From the NCBI GenBank assembly GCA_016194905.1, contig JACQAP010000021.1, positions 328,942 to 392,941 of the forward strand: 64,000 bases of DNA, given 5' to 3'. Under the pieces are notes generated by a model. It was given only the letters and a program-made list of their open reading frames with translations. It did no database searches and was not told the origin of the DNA. Positions 26,586 to 36,163 of this stretch are shown here, one piece after another (the first letter of the stretch is position 1; every line of letters starts with the position of its first letter). The DNA is from Betaproteobacteria bacterium (GTDB lineage: Bacteria; Pseudomonadota; Gammaproteobacteria; Burkholderiales; JACQAP01). Both the position numbers and the translations under genes were made by a program.

Positions 26586-27893
26586 ATGCAAACCAACCTG
26601 GAATCCCTGAGCTCCCTCGAGCGCCGCCTGTCCGTGACATTGCCGCTTGACAAGGTCAACACCGAAGTCGAATCTCGCCTGAAACGCCTGGCCCGCAGCG
26701 TGAAGCTGCACGGCTTCCGGCCCGGCAAGGTGCCCATGAAGATCGTCGAGCAGCAGTTCGGCGGTCAGGTGCGTCAGGAAGTGCTCGGCGACGCCGTGCA
26801 ACAGAGCTTCGGCGAAGCGGTAAAGGAAAAGAACCTGCGTGTCGCGGGCTATCCGCGCATCGAAGTCAAACCCGGCGACGCGCCGGCGGATAAATTTGAA
26901 TATATCGCCACCTTCGAGGTCTACCCCGAGGTGGCAATCGGCGAACTTGCTCAGGTGCAGATTGAGCGGCCGGTGGTCAATATCAACGATGCCGAAGTGG
27001 ACAAGACCATCGACATCCTGCGCAAACAGCGCACTCACTACCATGCCGTGAATCGCGGTGCGCAATCCGGCGACCAGATACGCATGGACTATCGCGGAAC
27101 GCTTGCGGGTGAAGCATTCGACGGTGGGTCCGGCACCGACCAGAATGCGCTGCTTGGCGGCGGGCAATTGCTCGCCGACTTTGAGAAGAAACTTATCGGC
27201 ATGAAGGCCGGGGAAAGTCGCGAATTCGACGTGAACTTTCCCGACGATTACCACGGCAAGGAAGTCGCCGGAAAGGATGCGCGCTTCGCAGTTCAGGTCA
27301 AGGAAGTACAGGAGCCGCATGTGCCGGAGGCGGATGCGGCATTTGCCAAATCGCTGGGCGTGGCCGACGGCGACCTGTCGAAGATGCGTGCGGACGTGAA
27401 GGCGAATCTGGAGCGCGAGGTGAAGCGACGCGCCGAGACGCGTGTAAAGGACCAGGTCATGAAATCGCTGCTCGACGCGACCAAGATCGAAGTGCCCCGG
27501 GCACTGCTGGACCTGGAAGTCGAGCGCTTGATGCAGAATATGCGGCACGACCTCCAACAACGAGGTCTCAAGGCTGATCAGATTCCGATGCCGAAGGAGG
27601 CGTTCGAGCCCGAGGCGGTCCGCCGTGTAAGTCTCGGGCTGATCCTCGCCGAGATGGTCAGGCTGCACAAGCTCGAAGCAAAGCCGGATCAGATCAAGGC
27701 GGTGATTCAGGAATACGCGCAGAGCTACGAGAAGCCGGAAGAGGTGATGCGCTGGTACTACCAGCAACCGGAGCGGTTGCGCGAAGTGGAGTCCATCGTA
27801 CTCGAGGACAACGTCGTGCAGTGGACACTATCGAATGCCAAAGTCGAAGACAAACCGACCGCCTTCGACGAACTGATGGGGAACGCACAATGA
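26586..27893 (+). CDS. tig: Trigger factor
   Basis: Ribosome-bound chaperone and peptidyl-prolyl isomerase. 435 residues from ATG 26586. The ribosome-docking signature [20 protein letters not shown] is near residues 44-63, the FKBP-like domain about 155-240 ([20 protein letters not shown]), and the helical C-terminal arms beyond. It overlaps clpP by four bases (ATGA), giving the common tig-clpP-clpX-lon order. Confidence 0.97.
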   Translation: MQTNLESLSSLERRLSVTLPLDKVNTEVESRLKRLARSVKLHGFRPGKVPMKIVEQQFGGQVRQEVLGDAVQQSFGEAVKEKNLRVAGYPRIEVKPGDAPADKFEYIATFEVYPEVAIGELAQVQIERPVVNINDAEVDKTIDILRKQRTHYHAVNRGAQSGDQIRMDYRGTLAGEAFDGGSGTDQNALLGGGQLLADFEKKLIGMKAGESREFDVNFPDDYHGKEVAGKDARFAVQVKEVQEPHVPEADAAFAKSLGVADGDLSKMRADVKANLEREVKRRAETRVKDQVMKSLLDATKIEVPRALLDLEVERLMQNMRHDLQQRGLKADQIPMPKEAFEPEAVRRVSLGLILAEMVRLHKLEAKPDQIKAVIQEYAQSYEKPEEVMRWYYQQPERLREVESIVLEDNVVQWTLSNAKVEDKPTAFDELMGNAQ

Positions 27894-28531
27894 TGATGCA
27901 AGATCGCTATTACCCTGAACCGCAGGGGCTCGGGCTGGTGCCCATCGTTATCGAGCAAAGCGGCCGGGGCGAACGCGCCTACGATATCTACTCGCGCCTG
28001 CTCAAGGAGCGCGTGGTATTTCTGGTCGGGCCGGTTACCGAAATGACGGCCAACCTGATCGTTGCGCAGTTGCTTTTCCTGGAGTCGGAGAATCCGGAGA
28101 AGGATATTTCCTTCTACATCAATTCCCCGGGCGGATCGGTTTCCGCGGGCCTGGCGGTCTACGACACCATGCAATTCATCAAGCCGGACGTCAGCACGCT
28201 TTGCATCGGCCAGGCCGCCAGCATGGGGGCATTCCTGCTCGCGTCGGGGTCGAAGGGCAAGCGTTTTGCGCTGCCGAATTCGCGGGTCATGATTCACCAG
28301 CCGATGGGAGGGTTTCAGGGCCAGGCCTCGGATATCGAGATCCATGCCCGCGAGATCCTGTATCTGCGGGGTCGCCTGAACGACCTGATGGCGAAGCACA
28401 CCGGGCAGAAAGTGGAGTCCATCGAGCGCGACACCGACCGCGACAATTTCCTCAGCGCCGAAGAGTCGGTAAAGTACGGTCTGGTGGACAAAGTGCTGGT
28501 CAGCCGCAGCGAATCTGCGGCGGCCGCCTGA
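27890..28531 (+). CDS. clpP: ATP-dependent Clp protease proteolytic subunit
   Basis: Serine protease that forms the tetradecameric chamber fed by ClpX. 213 residues. The catalytic serine is in [16 protein letters not shown] near residue 110, the histidine in [10 protein letters not shown] near 135, and the aspartate in [12 protein letters not shown] near 184. The N-terminus is given as ATG 27890, the first of three consecutive ATG codons, because it overlaps the tig stop; processing of a short propeptide is usual. Followed by clpX after 67 bases. Confidence 0.97.
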   Translation: MMMQDRYYPEPQGLGLVPIVIEQSGRGERAYDIYSRLLKERVVFLVGPVTEMTANLIVAQLLFLESENPEKDISFYINSPGGSVSAGLAVYDTMQFIKPDVSTLCIGQAASMGAFLLASGSKGKRFALPNSRVMIHQPMGGFQGQASDIEIHAREILYLRGRLNDLMAKHTGQKVESIERDTDRDNFLSAEESVKYGLVDKVLVSRSESAAAA

Positions 28532-28598
28532 AGGTTCGGCGTCACGCTGGGCGGCATGCCCGCGTCGAACCGGCTGATGGGTTGAATGAAAGGAAAAT

Positions 28599-29864
28599 AT
28601 GTCTGAAAAACCTGGTGGCGAAAAGCTCCTGTATTGCTCCTTCTGCGGCAAGAGCCAGCACGAAGTTCGCAAGCTGATCGCCGGCCCGTCGGTTTTCATC
28701 TGCGATGAGTGCATCGAGCTGTGCAACGACATCATCCGCGAGGAGAGCCATGCCGAGACCGCCGGGAAGGGCGTCAAATCCGACCTTCCGGTTCCGCACG
28801 AGATCCGCGAAAGCCTCGACCAATACGTCATCGGCCAGGACATCGCCAAAAAGATTCTTTCGGTCGCGGTTTATAACCACTACAAGCGGCTGAAGACGGT
28901 CCAGAAAAAAGACGACGTCGAACTCGCCAAGAGCAACATTCTCCTGATCGGACCCACTGGATCCGGGAAGACGCTGCTGGCGCAAACGCTGGCACGCCTG
29001 CTCAACGTGCCTTTCGTGATGGCCGATGCGACCACGCTTACCGAAGCCGGCTACGTCGGCGAAGATGTCGAGAACATCATCCAGAAACTGCTGCAGAAGT
29101 GCGACTACGATGTCGAAAAGGCTCAGCGTGGCATCGTCTATATCGACGAGATCGACAAGATCTCGCGCAAGTCCGACAACCCCTCGATCACCAGGGACGT
29201 TTCCGGGGAAGGCGTGCAGCAGGCGCTGCTCAAGCTGATCGAAGGCACCATTGCCTCGGTGCCCCCCCAGGGCGGCCGAAAGCACCCGAACCAGGAATTC
29301 GTGCAGGTGGACACCACCAACATCCTGTTCGTTTGCGGCGGAGCGTTCGATGGACTCGACCGGATCATCCGTGCCCGCTCGGACAAGGGCGGCATCGGCT
29401 TCGGCGCGGAGGTCAAAAGCAAGGACAATCGCAAGGACATTGGCGAAGTGCTGCGCGGGGTCGAACCCGAAGATCTGATCAAGTATGGCCTGATCCCCGA
29501 GTTCGTCGGGCGACTGCCCGTGGTGGCCACTCTCGATGAACTTGACGAGGCCGCGCTGATCCAAATTCTGACGGAACCCAAAAATGCTCTGCTGAAGCAA
29601 TATCAGCGCATGTTCAGCATGGAAGGGGTGGAACTCGAGGTGCGAACGGAGGCGCTGAAGGCGGTGGCCGTCAAGGCGCTCGCCAGGCGTACCGGTGCAC
29701 GCGGCCTGCGCTCGATCCTGGAACAGGTCCTGCTCGACATCATGTATGACCTGCCTTCGCTCAATAATGTGGAGAAGGTGGTCGTAGATGAGAGCATGAT
29801 CAAGGGTGATGCCCAGCCGATACTGCTGTACTCGGATAAGCCCAAGGTTGCCGGTTCTGCCTGA
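28599..29864 (+). CDS. clpX: ATP-dependent Clp protease ATP-binding subunit ClpX
   Basis: AAA+ unfoldase partner of ClpP. 421 residues. The N-terminal zinc-binding domain has cysteines in [12 protein letters not shown] and [10 protein letters not shown]; Walker A is [16 protein letters not shown] near residues 115-130, Walker B is [11 protein letters not shown] near 182, and the IGF-type ClpP-contact loop is present as GGIGFGAEV near 265. ATG 28599 follows AAAGGAAA. The 143-base gap to lon contains a heat-shock-type promoter. Confidence 0.97.
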   Translation: MSEKPGGEKLLYCSFCGKSQHEVRKLIAGPSVFICDECIELCNDIIREESHAETAGKGVKSDLPVPHEIRESLDQYVIGQDIAKKILSVAVYNHYKRLKTVQKKDDVELAKSNILLIGPTGSGKTLLAQTLARLLNVPFVMADATTLTEAGYVGEDVENIIQKLLQKCDYDVEKAQRGIVYIDEIDKISRKSDNPSITRDVSGEGVQQALLKLIEGTIASVPPQGGRKHPNQEFVQVDTTNILFVCGGAFDGLDRIIRARSDKGGIGFGAEVKSKDNRKDIGEVLRGVEPEDLIKYGLIPEFVGRLPVVATLDELDEAALIQILTEPKNALLKQYQRMFSMEGVELEVRTEALKAVAVKALARRTGARGLRSILEQVLLDIMYDLPSLNNVEKVVVDESMIKGDAQPILLYSDKPKVAGSA

Positions 29865-29948
29865 GGAAATGGCGGAAAAGCGGAACGAACTTCCTGCCGG
29901 AATCTGTTCGCGGGAAGCCGACGTATTACAAGGGTGTTGACCGGTAAG

Positions 29949-29977
29949 GTTGAAATGGCCAAGCCGCCCCCCACCTT
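29949..29977 (+). promoter_or_regulatory. Sigma-32-like heat-shock promoter of lon
   Basis: GTTGAAA (29949-29955), a 13-base spacer and CCCCACCTT (29969-29977) resemble the sigma-32 consensus CTTGAAA-N13-14-CCCCATNT. The start of transcription would fall about 25 bases before the lon ATG, leaving room for the ribosome site AGGTGA. Confidence 0.65.
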
Positions 29978-30007
29978 GGATCGTATTGATGTCCTTTTAG
30001 GTGACCA

Positions 30008-32419
30008 ATGACTTATCCCGCTGATCCTGCCGAAAACGTCGTTACCTACCCGCTGCTTCCCTTGCGGGACGTGGTGGTATTCCCGCACATGGTGATCCCC
30101 CTGTTCGTTGGGCGCCCGAAGTCGATCAAGGCGCTCGAGACGGCAATGGAATCGGGCAAGAGCATCCTGCTGGTGGCCCAGAAATCGGCCGCCAAGGACG
30201 AGCCTTCTCCGGAAGATCTTTACGATATCGGCAGTGTCGCCAACATCCTGCAGATGCTCAAGCTGCCCGACGGCACGGTGAAGGTGCTGGTCGAGGGCGT
30301 GCAGCGTGCGCGCGTGGTTGCGGTCACGGATGAGAAGACGCATTACCTGGCGGAAGCGGTACCAATCCCGGCGGACGCGATCGAATCCACCGAAGTCGAA
30401 GCCATGCGCCGGGCCATGCTCACGCAGTTCGACCAGTACGTGAAACTCAACAAGAAGATCCCTCCGGAAATCCTGACTTCCTTGTCGGGCATCGACGAGC
30501 CGGGTCGGCTTGCCGATACCGTCGCTGCGCACCTTCCGTTGAAGCTCGATCAGAAGCAGGCGGTGCTGGAGATGTTCGAGGTCAAAATACGTCTCGAGCA
30601 CCTCTTGTCGCTGATGGAAGCCGAACTCGACATCCTGCAGGTCGAGCGCCGCATCCGCGGGCGCGTCAAGCGCCAGATGGAGAAGAGCCAGCGCGAGTAT
30701 TACCTGAACGAACAGGTCAAGGCGATCCAGAAGGAACTCGGCGACATGGAAGAGGGTGCCGACCTCGACGAGATGGAAAAACGCGTCAAGGCGGCGCACA
30801 TGCCCAAGGAAGCCAGGGCCAAGGCCGAATCGGAATTGAAGAAGCTGCGTCTGATGTCGCCGATGTCCGCGGAAGCGACTGTCGTGCGCAACTACATCGA
30901 GACGATGGTCGGGCTGCCCTGGAAGAAGAAGAGCAAGATCAGCAACGATCTCATGAAGGCCCAGGAGGTTCTGGATGCCGACCACTACGGCCTGGAAAAG
31001 GTGAAGGAACGCATCGTCGAGTATCTCGCGGTCCAGCAGCGCGTCGACAAACTCAAGGCGCCGATACTGTGCCTGGTCGGGCCGCCGGGCGTCGGCAAGA
31101 CTTCGCTTGGCCAGTCGATCGCGCGGGCCACAAATCGCAAATTCACACGCATGTCGCTCGGCGGCGTGCGCGATGAAGCCGAGATCCGCGGCCATCGCCG
31201 TACCTACATCGGTTCCATGCCAGGCAAGCTGCTGCAAAACATGGCCAAGGTCGGGGTGCGCAACCCGCTGTTCCTGTTTGACGAAGTCGACAAGATGGGA
31301 CAGGACTTTCGCGGCGATCCGGCTTCGGCGCTGCTCGAGGTGCTCGATCCGGAGCAGAACGACAAGTTCGTCGATCATTACATCGAAGTCGAGTACGACT
31401 TGTCGGATGTGATGTTCGTGGCGACCGCGAATACCATGAACATTCCGGCCCCGCTGCTGGACCGCATGGAAGTGATCCGCCTGTCCGGCTATACCGAGGA
31501 CGAGAAGATCAACATCGCGATGCGCTATCTCCTGCCCAAGCAGGTGAAGAACAACGGACTCAGGGAAGGCGAGATTGCAGTTTCCGAAAGTGCGATACGC
31601 GACATCGTTCGCTATTACACCCGCGAAGCCGGCGTGCGCAGTCTGGAGCGTGAAATCTCCAAGATCTGCCGCAAGGTGGTGAAATCGTTACTGACCAAAA
31701 AGCGCGAGACGCGGGTCACGGTATCGGCGCGCAATCTCGACCACTATCTTGGAGTGCGTCGTTTTACCTACGGGCTGGCCGAGAAAAACAACCAGGTCGG
31801 ACAGGTGACCGGACTGGCGTGGACCGAGGTGGGCGGCGAGTTGCTCACGATCGAAACGGTGGTGATGCCTGGCAAAGGCAACATCCAGCGTACCGGCTCG
31901 CTCGGCGACGTCATGAAGGAATCGGTGGAGGCGGCACGCTCCGTGGTTCGTACGCGCGCGTCTCGTCTCGGGGTGAAGGACGACGCGTTCGAAAAAAGCG
32001 ACATCCACGTGCACGTTCCGGAGGGCGCAACGCCGAAGGACGGTCCATCCGCCGGTATCGCGATGACGACGTCGCTGGTGTCGGCACTCACAGGGATTCC
32101 AGTTCGGGCGGATGTTGCGATGACCGGTGAAATCACCTTGCGCGGAGAAGTCCTGGCGATCGGCGGCCTCAAGGAGAAGCTGCTGGCGGCGCATCGCGGC
32201 GGCATCAAAACAGTGCTGATTCCGGAAGAGAACGTGAAGGATCTCACCGAGATTCCGGATAACGTCAAGAACCGCCTGGAAATCCATCCGGTGAAGTGGA
32301 TCGATCAAGTGCTGGAGCTGGCACTCGAACGCAAACCGGAGCCGTTGCCGGAAAAAACCGAGCCGGTAGCGATCCCCAAAGTGGATTCGAATGAAGCGAT
32401 AGCCGCCGTCAAACACTGA
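30008..32419 (+). CDS. lon: ATP-dependent protease Lon
   Basis: Cytoplasmic AAA+ serine protease for damaged and regulatory proteins. 803 residues. The N-terminal LON substrate domain covers about 12-205 ([20 protein letters not shown]); Walker A is [15 protein letters not shown] near 358-372; the protease domain has the catalytic serine in [13 protein letters not shown] near 680 and the lysine in [17 protein letters not shown] near 723. A heat-shock-type promoter precedes it and a strong terminator follows, so it is at least partly an independent unit. Confidence 0.97.
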   Translation: MTYPADPAENVVTYPLLPLRDVVVFPHMVIPLFVGRPKSIKALETAMESGKSILLVAQKSAAKDEPSPEDLYDIGSVANILQMLKLPDGTVKVLVEGVQRARVVAVTDEKTHYLAEAVPIPADAIESTEVEAMRRAMLTQFDQYVKLNKKIPPEILTSLSGIDEPGRLADTVAAHLPLKLDQKQAVLEMFEVKIRLEHLLSLMEAELDILQVERRIRGRVKRQMEKSQREYYLNEQVKAIQKELGDMEEGADLDEMEKRVKAAHMPKEARAKAESELKKLRLMSPMSAEATVVRNYIETMVGLPWKKKSKISNDLMKAQEVLDADHYGLEKVKERIVEYLAVQQRVDKLKAPILCLVGPPGVGKTSLGQSIARATNRKFTRMSLGGVRDEAEIRGHRRTYIGSMPGKLLQNMAKVGVRNPLFLFDEVDKMGQDFRGDPASALLEVLDPEQNDKFVDHYIEVEYDLSDVMFVATANTMNIPAPLLDRMEVIRLSGYTEDEKINIAMRYLLPKQVKNNGLREGEIAVSESAIRDIVRYYTREAGVRSLEREISKICRKVVKSLLTKKRETRVTVSARNLDHYLGVRRFTYGLAEKNNQVGQVTGLAWTEVGGELLTIETVVMPGKGNIQRTGSLGDVMKESVEAARSVVRTRASRLGVKDDAFEKSDIHVHVPEGATPKDGPSAGIAMTTSLVSALTGIPVRADVAMTGEITLRGEVLAIGGLKEKLLAAHRGGIKTVLIPEENVKDLTEIPDNVKNRLEIHPVKWIDQVLELALERKPEPLPEKTEPVAIPKVDSNEAIAAVKH

Positions 32420-32438
32420 AACATTCGTGAGAGAGTAG

Positions 32439-32469
32439 ACGGGAATGCGATTAGCATTCCCGTTTTTTT
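32439..32469 (+). terminator. Rho-independent terminator of lon
   Basis: ACGGGAATGC, a five-base loop, GCATTCCCGT and seven T. Perfect 10-base stem. Confidence 0.95.
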
Positions 32470-32514
32470 GTGTGCTGCGCGCGCGCCATATCGCCGGACC
32501 CACCGGGAACGCGC

Positions 32515-32544
32515 TTGACACGCCGATTTTCACCTTGCTATAAA
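32515..32544 (+). promoter_or_regulatory. Strong sigma-70 promoter of the HU gene
   Basis: TTGACA (32515-32520), an 18-base spacer and TATAAA (32539-32544). It leaves a leader of about 100 bases before the HU start, long enough for post-transcriptional control. Confidence 0.85.
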
Positions 32545-32648
32545 GCATGTCCGGGGATCAAAACTTCAAGAAAATTCCTCTGTCGTCGGCCTTCAGTCGA
32601 ATGCAGTTTCCTGTTTTTCTCATCAACGAAAAAGCGAAAGGGGATTTA

Positions 32649-32921
32649 GTGAACAAATTCGAACTCATTGAGGCCATTGCGAAGTCCGCCGATATATCGA
32701 AGGCAGCCGCTGGCCGTGCGCTCGACGGTGCCGTGGCGGCAATCCAGATCTCGCTCAAAAAAGGCGGAATGGTGACGCTCGTCGGATTCGGTACTTTTTA
32801 TGTTGGCAAACGCGCGGCACGCAGTGGTCGCAACCCGCGCACCGGTGCGGCCATCAAGATCAAGGCTGCAAAAGTGCCGAAGTTCCGCGCTGGCAAAGCC
32901 CTGAAGGATGCAGTAAACTAG
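32649..32921 (+). CDS. hupB: HU-family DNA-binding protein
   Basis: 90-residue nucleoid protein that bends DNA. GTG 32649 is chosen because the product then begins [20 protein letters not shown], the standard HU N-terminus, with GGGG eight bases upstream; a longer in-frame ORF exists but adds unrelated residues. The DNA-binding arm signature is [20 protein letters not shown] near residues 46-65. Located between lon and ppiD as in many betaproteobacteria. Confidence 0.95.
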   Translation: MNKFELIEAIAKSADISKAAAGRALDGAVAAIQISLKKGGMVTLVGFGTFYVGKRAARSGRNPRTGAAIKIKAAKVPKFRAGKALKDAVN

Positions 32922-33010
32922 CGCGCTTCGTTGGGCCGCATCAATTGACTCCGCGTGAGTCTGGGGACAGAAAACCATGCAGCGCCGCGGTGCGAATTCG
33001 CGCCTGCAAC

Positions 33011-33086
33011 GGGTGCTTAGCTCAGTTGGTAGAGCGTCGCCCTTACAAGGCGAATGTCGGGGGTTCGAGCCCCTCAGCACCCACCA
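33011..33086 (+). tRNA. tRNA-Val (anticodon UAC)
   Basis: 76 bases with encoded CCA. Acceptor GGGTGCT pairs with AGCACCC; the anticodon stem TCGCC/GGCGA encloses CTTACAA, so the anticodon is TAC. Lies 22 bases before tRNA-Asp and probably shares its transcript. Confidence 0.97.
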
Positions 33087-33108
33087 GCGGAACTGACGTG
33101 CAGGACAA

Positions 33109-33185
33109 GGAGTGGTAGTTCAGTTGGTTAGAATACCGGCCTGTCACGCCGGGGGTCGCGGGTTCGAGTCCCGTCCACTCCGCCA
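33109..33185 (+). tRNA. tRNA-Asp (anticodon GUC)
   Basis: 77 bases with encoded CCA. Acceptor GGAGTGG pairs with CCACTCC; the anticodon loop CTGTCAC gives GTC; discriminator G, as expected for aspartate. Followed by a terminator. Confidence 0.97.
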
Positions 33186-33195
33186 GACCCTGGGA

Positions 33196-33218
33196 GGCGA
33201 ACGAGAGTTCGCCTTTTT
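33196..33218 (+). terminator. Rho-independent terminator after tRNA-Val/tRNA-Asp
   Basis: GGCGAAC, GAGA tetraloop, GTTCGCC and five T. Confidence 0.92.
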
Positions 33219-33313
33219 CATTTTGTTGTCCGGGATCGGAGCCGCGTCCGCATCGCCCCGCCGGTTCGGGCATACTCTCGGCTCCGCGACTACCCTGGAC
33301 TCTGGATAGGACC

Positions 33314-35218
33314 ATGTACGATTTCGTCTACAAGCACAAACGCTGGCTGCAGATCGCGCTGCTGGTACTTATCGTCCCGCCATTTGCGCTGTTCGGCATC
33401 GATTTTTATTTCCGCAACACCGATACCGGAGGTTCGCTCGCCAGGATCGGCGACACTCGCATCTCCGAGGTTGAGTATTCCCAGGCATTGCGCCAGGCAC
33501 AGGAAAAAATGCGCGAGATGACGCGCAACAATCCGGATCCGTCGCTGCTTAACAGCCCGCAGCTCAGGGAGTCGGTGCTGAACGAGTTGATCGAGCGCAA
33601 GGTAACGCTGTCGCATGTGGCGAAAGCCGGCATGACGATTTCGGATGCCGAGCTGCAGGGCATGATCGCCGCAGTCGAGGCATTTCACGACCAGTCGGGC
33701 AAGTTCTCGCGCGAGCGCTATCGCCAGTTGCTACAGGGACAGGGATTGACCCCCGCGATGTTTGAGAACCAGGCGCGCACGAACATCATGCTCGAGCAGG
33801 TGCGCAGCGTTTATTCCGGCTCTGCTTTCATACCTGACTCGGTGGCGGATCGGCTACTGAAAATCCGCGAGCAGGAAAGGGAAGTCGGTCAGGTCGTATT
33901 CAATCCGGCAAATTATCGCAGGCAGGTGAAAATTTCCGATGCGGACGCCGAGAAATACTACGCGGAACACAAGGGCGAGTTCCTGGTTCCGGAGCGGGTC
34001 AGGATCGAATTTGTGGTGCTGTCCCTGGAGGCGTATCAGCGCAGCATCCAGGTCAGCGACGAGGAGATCAAGAAATTCTATCTGGAGAACCAGAGCCGGT
34101 TTCAAACGCCTGAAGAACGCCGTGCCAGCCACATCCTGATACCGGCCGCGGCGACTGCCAGCCCTGAAGAAAAGGCCAAGGCCAAAGCGCAAGCGGAGGA
34201 TCTGCTCAAGCAGGCGAAGGCGAACCCGAAGAAATTCGGCGAGCTCGCGGCGAAATTTTCCAAGGATCCGGGATCCGCCGAGAAAGGCGGCGATCTGGGT
34301 TTTTTCGGACGCGGGTTGATGGTCAAACCTTTCGACGAAGCCGCTTTTTCGATGAAAGTCGGAGACATCGCAGGGCCGGTCGAGACGCAGTACGGTTATC
34401 ACATCATTCGCCTCGATGCGATCAAGTCCATGCAGAGTACGCCGCTGGAGGCCGTCAAGGCTCAGATCGAAGTCGAAGTGCGCAAGCCCAAGGCGGGCAA
34501 AGCCTTCGCGGAAGCGGCCGATAATTTCAACAATCTGGTGTACGAGCAATTCGACAGTCTGCAGCCGACCGTCGATGCGCTGAAGCTGATTTTGCAGAAA
34601 AGCGACTGGGTGAGCCGTGCCGGGGGCAACCCGAATCCGCTGCTCAACAACGACAAATTGCTGGCGGCGTTATTCTCCGATGAAGTGCTCAAGAACAAGC
34701 ACAACACGTCGGCGATCGAAATTCAGCCGAACATGTTGCTGGCGGCACGCGTCATCGAGCACAAACCGTCCGAAGGATTGCCGCTGGACCAGGTGCGCAA
34801 GGATATTTTGCAGCATCTGGCAGACCAGGCGGCAACGCAGCTCGCGGAAAAGGAAGGTCGTGCGGCGCTCGATAAACTGAAGAAGGGCGAACCCGTTGCA
34901 CTGGCATGGTCCGCGGAACAGACGGTCACGCTGCAGAAGCGCCAGGGCTTGCATCCTGAAGCCGCGCAGTCCGTGTTCGGTGCCGACACAGCCAAGCTGC
35001 CTGCGTATACGGGTGTCCCTGTCTCGCAGGGCAGGTTCGTGATCTATCGCGTTACCAAGGTCAAGGACGTCACCGATGCCAATCCCGAGCAGCGCAAGGC
35101 TTTGGCGAAGCAGTTGACGCAGATGATCGGGCAGGAGCAGTACATCGCCTATCTCGCCAGTCTGCGCGAACGCGCCGACGTCAAGGTCGACAAGAAAAAA
35201 CTGGATCAGGGTTCCTGA
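33314..35218 (+). CDS. ppiD: Peptidyl-prolyl isomerase PpiD, periplasmic folding chaperone
   Basis: 634 residues anchored in the inner membrane and acting on secreted and outer-membrane proteins. One membrane segment near residues 12-32 (LQIALLVLIVPPFALFGIDF). A SurA_N-like domain follows; the parvulin domain lies about 270-365 (RRASHILIPAA, GDLGFFGRGLMVKPFDEAAF, TQYGYHIIRLD), and a second degenerate region makes up the C-terminal half. Position beside HU and the tRNA pair is the usual betaproteobacterial setting. Convergent with fabI through a shared terminator. Confidence 0.95.
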   Translation: MYDFVYKHKRWLQIALLVLIVPPFALFGIDFYFRNTDTGGSLARIGDTRISEVEYSQALRQAQEKMREMTRNNPDPSLLNSPQLRESVLNELIERKVTLSHVAKAGMTISDAELQGMIAAVEAFHDQSGKFSRERYRQLLQGQGLTPAMFENQARTNIMLEQVRSVYSGSAFIPDSVADRLLKIREQEREVGQVVFNPANYRRQVKISDADAEKYYAEHKGEFLVPERVRIEFVVLSLEAYQRSIQVSDEEIKKFYLENQSRFQTPEERRASHILIPAAATASPEEKAKAKAQAEDLLKQAKANPKKFGELAAKFSKDPGSAEKGGDLGFFGRGLMVKPFDEAAFSMKVGDIAGPVETQYGYHIIRLDAIKSMQSTPLEAVKAQIEVEVRKPKAGKAFAEAADNFNNLVYEQFDSLQPTVDALKLILQKSDWVSRAGGNPNPLLNNDKLLAALFSDEVLKNKHNTSAIEIQPNMLLAARVIEHKPSEGLPLDQVRKDILQHLADQAATQLAEKEGRAALDKLKKGEPVALAWSAEQTVTLQKRQGLHPEAAQSVFGADTAKLPAYTGVPVSQGRFVIYRVTKVKDVTDANPEQRKALAKQLTQMIGQEQYIAYLASLRERADVKVDKKKLDQGS

Positions 35219-35236
35219 TCGAATCTGGCGCACAAA

Positions 35237-35270
35237 AAGCCCGCATGGTGACCCGTGCGGGCTTCTTTTT
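35237..35270. terminator. Bidirectional terminator between ppiD and fabI
   Basis: AAGCCCGCA, a 10-base loop, TGCGGGCTT and a T-rich tract on the plus side. A run of five A before the stem gives the T tract on the other strand, so it can serve both convergent genes. Confidence 0.9.
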
Positions 35271-36054
35271 ATTCGATCTGACCGACTGCCGTAGTATTGA
35301 AGCCCGCGTCGACGTAAGTGATTTCGCCGGTGATGCCGCTGGCGAGATCGCTGCATAGGAACGCAGCCGTATTGCCGACTTCGTCGATGGTTACGTTGCG
35401 GCGCAACGGCGACTGCTTCTCACAGAGCGACAACAGCTTCCCGAAGCTGCCGATGCCCGCTGCAGCCAACGTCTTGATCGGCCCGGCAGAGATGGCGTTT
35501 ACGCGAATGCCCTTTGGCCCAAGGCTCTGCGCCATGTAGCGCACGTTCGCTTCGAGGCTGGCTTTGGCGAGCCCCATTACGTTGTAACTCGGGAAAGACC
35601 GCTCCGCACCGAGATAAGTCAGTGTCAGCAGCGCTGCGTTGCGGCCCTGCATCATCGGCAGTCCGGCCTTGGCCAGCGCGGCAAAGCTGTACGAACTGAC
35701 GTCATGGGCGATGCGGAATGCTTCCCGGCTGACGGATTCCAGATAGTCGCCGGCGAGCGCTTCGCGCGGCGCGAAGGCGATCGAATGAATGATGCCGTCG
35801 AGGCCATCCCAATGCTTCTTGAGCTCGGCGAACAACGCATCGATCTCAGCGTCGCTGGCCACGTCGCACGGAAGCACCAGTTTGCTGTCGAACTCGGCAG
35901 CCAGTTCGACTACGCGATCCTTTACCCGCTCGCCTTGATAGCTGAAGGCAAGCCGTGCACCCTCGCGGCACATGGCCTTGGCGATGCCATAGGCGATGGA
36001 GCGGCTGCTCAGCAATCCGGTGATCAATATGTTTTTGTTCTGGAGAAATGCCAT
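35269..36054 (-). CDS. fabI: Enoyl-[acyl-carrier-protein] reductase (NADH)
   Basis: Last step of each fatty-acid elongation cycle. 261 residues. The NADH motif is [20 protein letters not shown] near residues 10-29, the catalytic Y-x6-K is [15 protein letters not shown] near 156-170, and the C-terminal substrate loop [14 protein letters not shown] is present. It starts [13 protein letters not shown], standard for the family. The window thus holds both fatty-acid breakdown and this biosynthetic enzyme, but they are in separate units. Confidence 0.97.
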   Translation of the reverse strand: MAFLQNKNILITGLLSSRSIAYGIAKAMCREGARLAFSYQGERVKDRVVELAAEFDSKLVLPCDVASDAEIDALFAELKKHWDGLDGIIHSIAFAPREALAGDYLESVSREAFRIAHDVSSYSFAALAKAGLPMMQGRNAALLTLTYLGAERSFPSYNVMGLAKASLEANVRYMAQSLGPKGIRVNAISAGPIKTLAAAGIGSFGKLLSLCEKQSPLRRNVTIDEVGNTAAFLCSDLASGITGEITYVDAGFNTTAVGQIE

Positions 36055-36080
36055 GGTGGTTTCCCGTGGAAATCCTTCTC

Positions 36081-36086
36081 ATTATA
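36081..36086 (-). promoter_or_regulatory. -10 element of fabI
   Basis: TATAAT on the minus strand, 27 bases before the fabI start. No convincing -35 is visible at the normal distance. The same region divergently serves the ABC transporter operon, whose own promoter I cannot place. Confidence 0.5.
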
Positions 36087-36163
36087 GCGAAACCCCCAAT
36101 GCGGCCACTGCCGGGTTGCAAGACAATTAACCGCTGGCGGGGATTCCGCTACACTTGGCCGCG

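Noticed and set aside
26477-26737. Minus-strand frame over tRNA-Leu and the start of tig.
   Set aside because: Antisense of a tRNA and of a conserved gene.
29603-31378. A 591-codon minus-strand open frame.
   Set aside because: Opposite lon and clpX; histidine- and arginine-rich composition typical of antisense shadow.
33043-33315. Minus-strand frame with AEWTGLEPATPGVTGRYS across tRNA-Asp and tRNA-Val.
   Set aside because: Antisense of the two tRNAs; no independent coding evidence.
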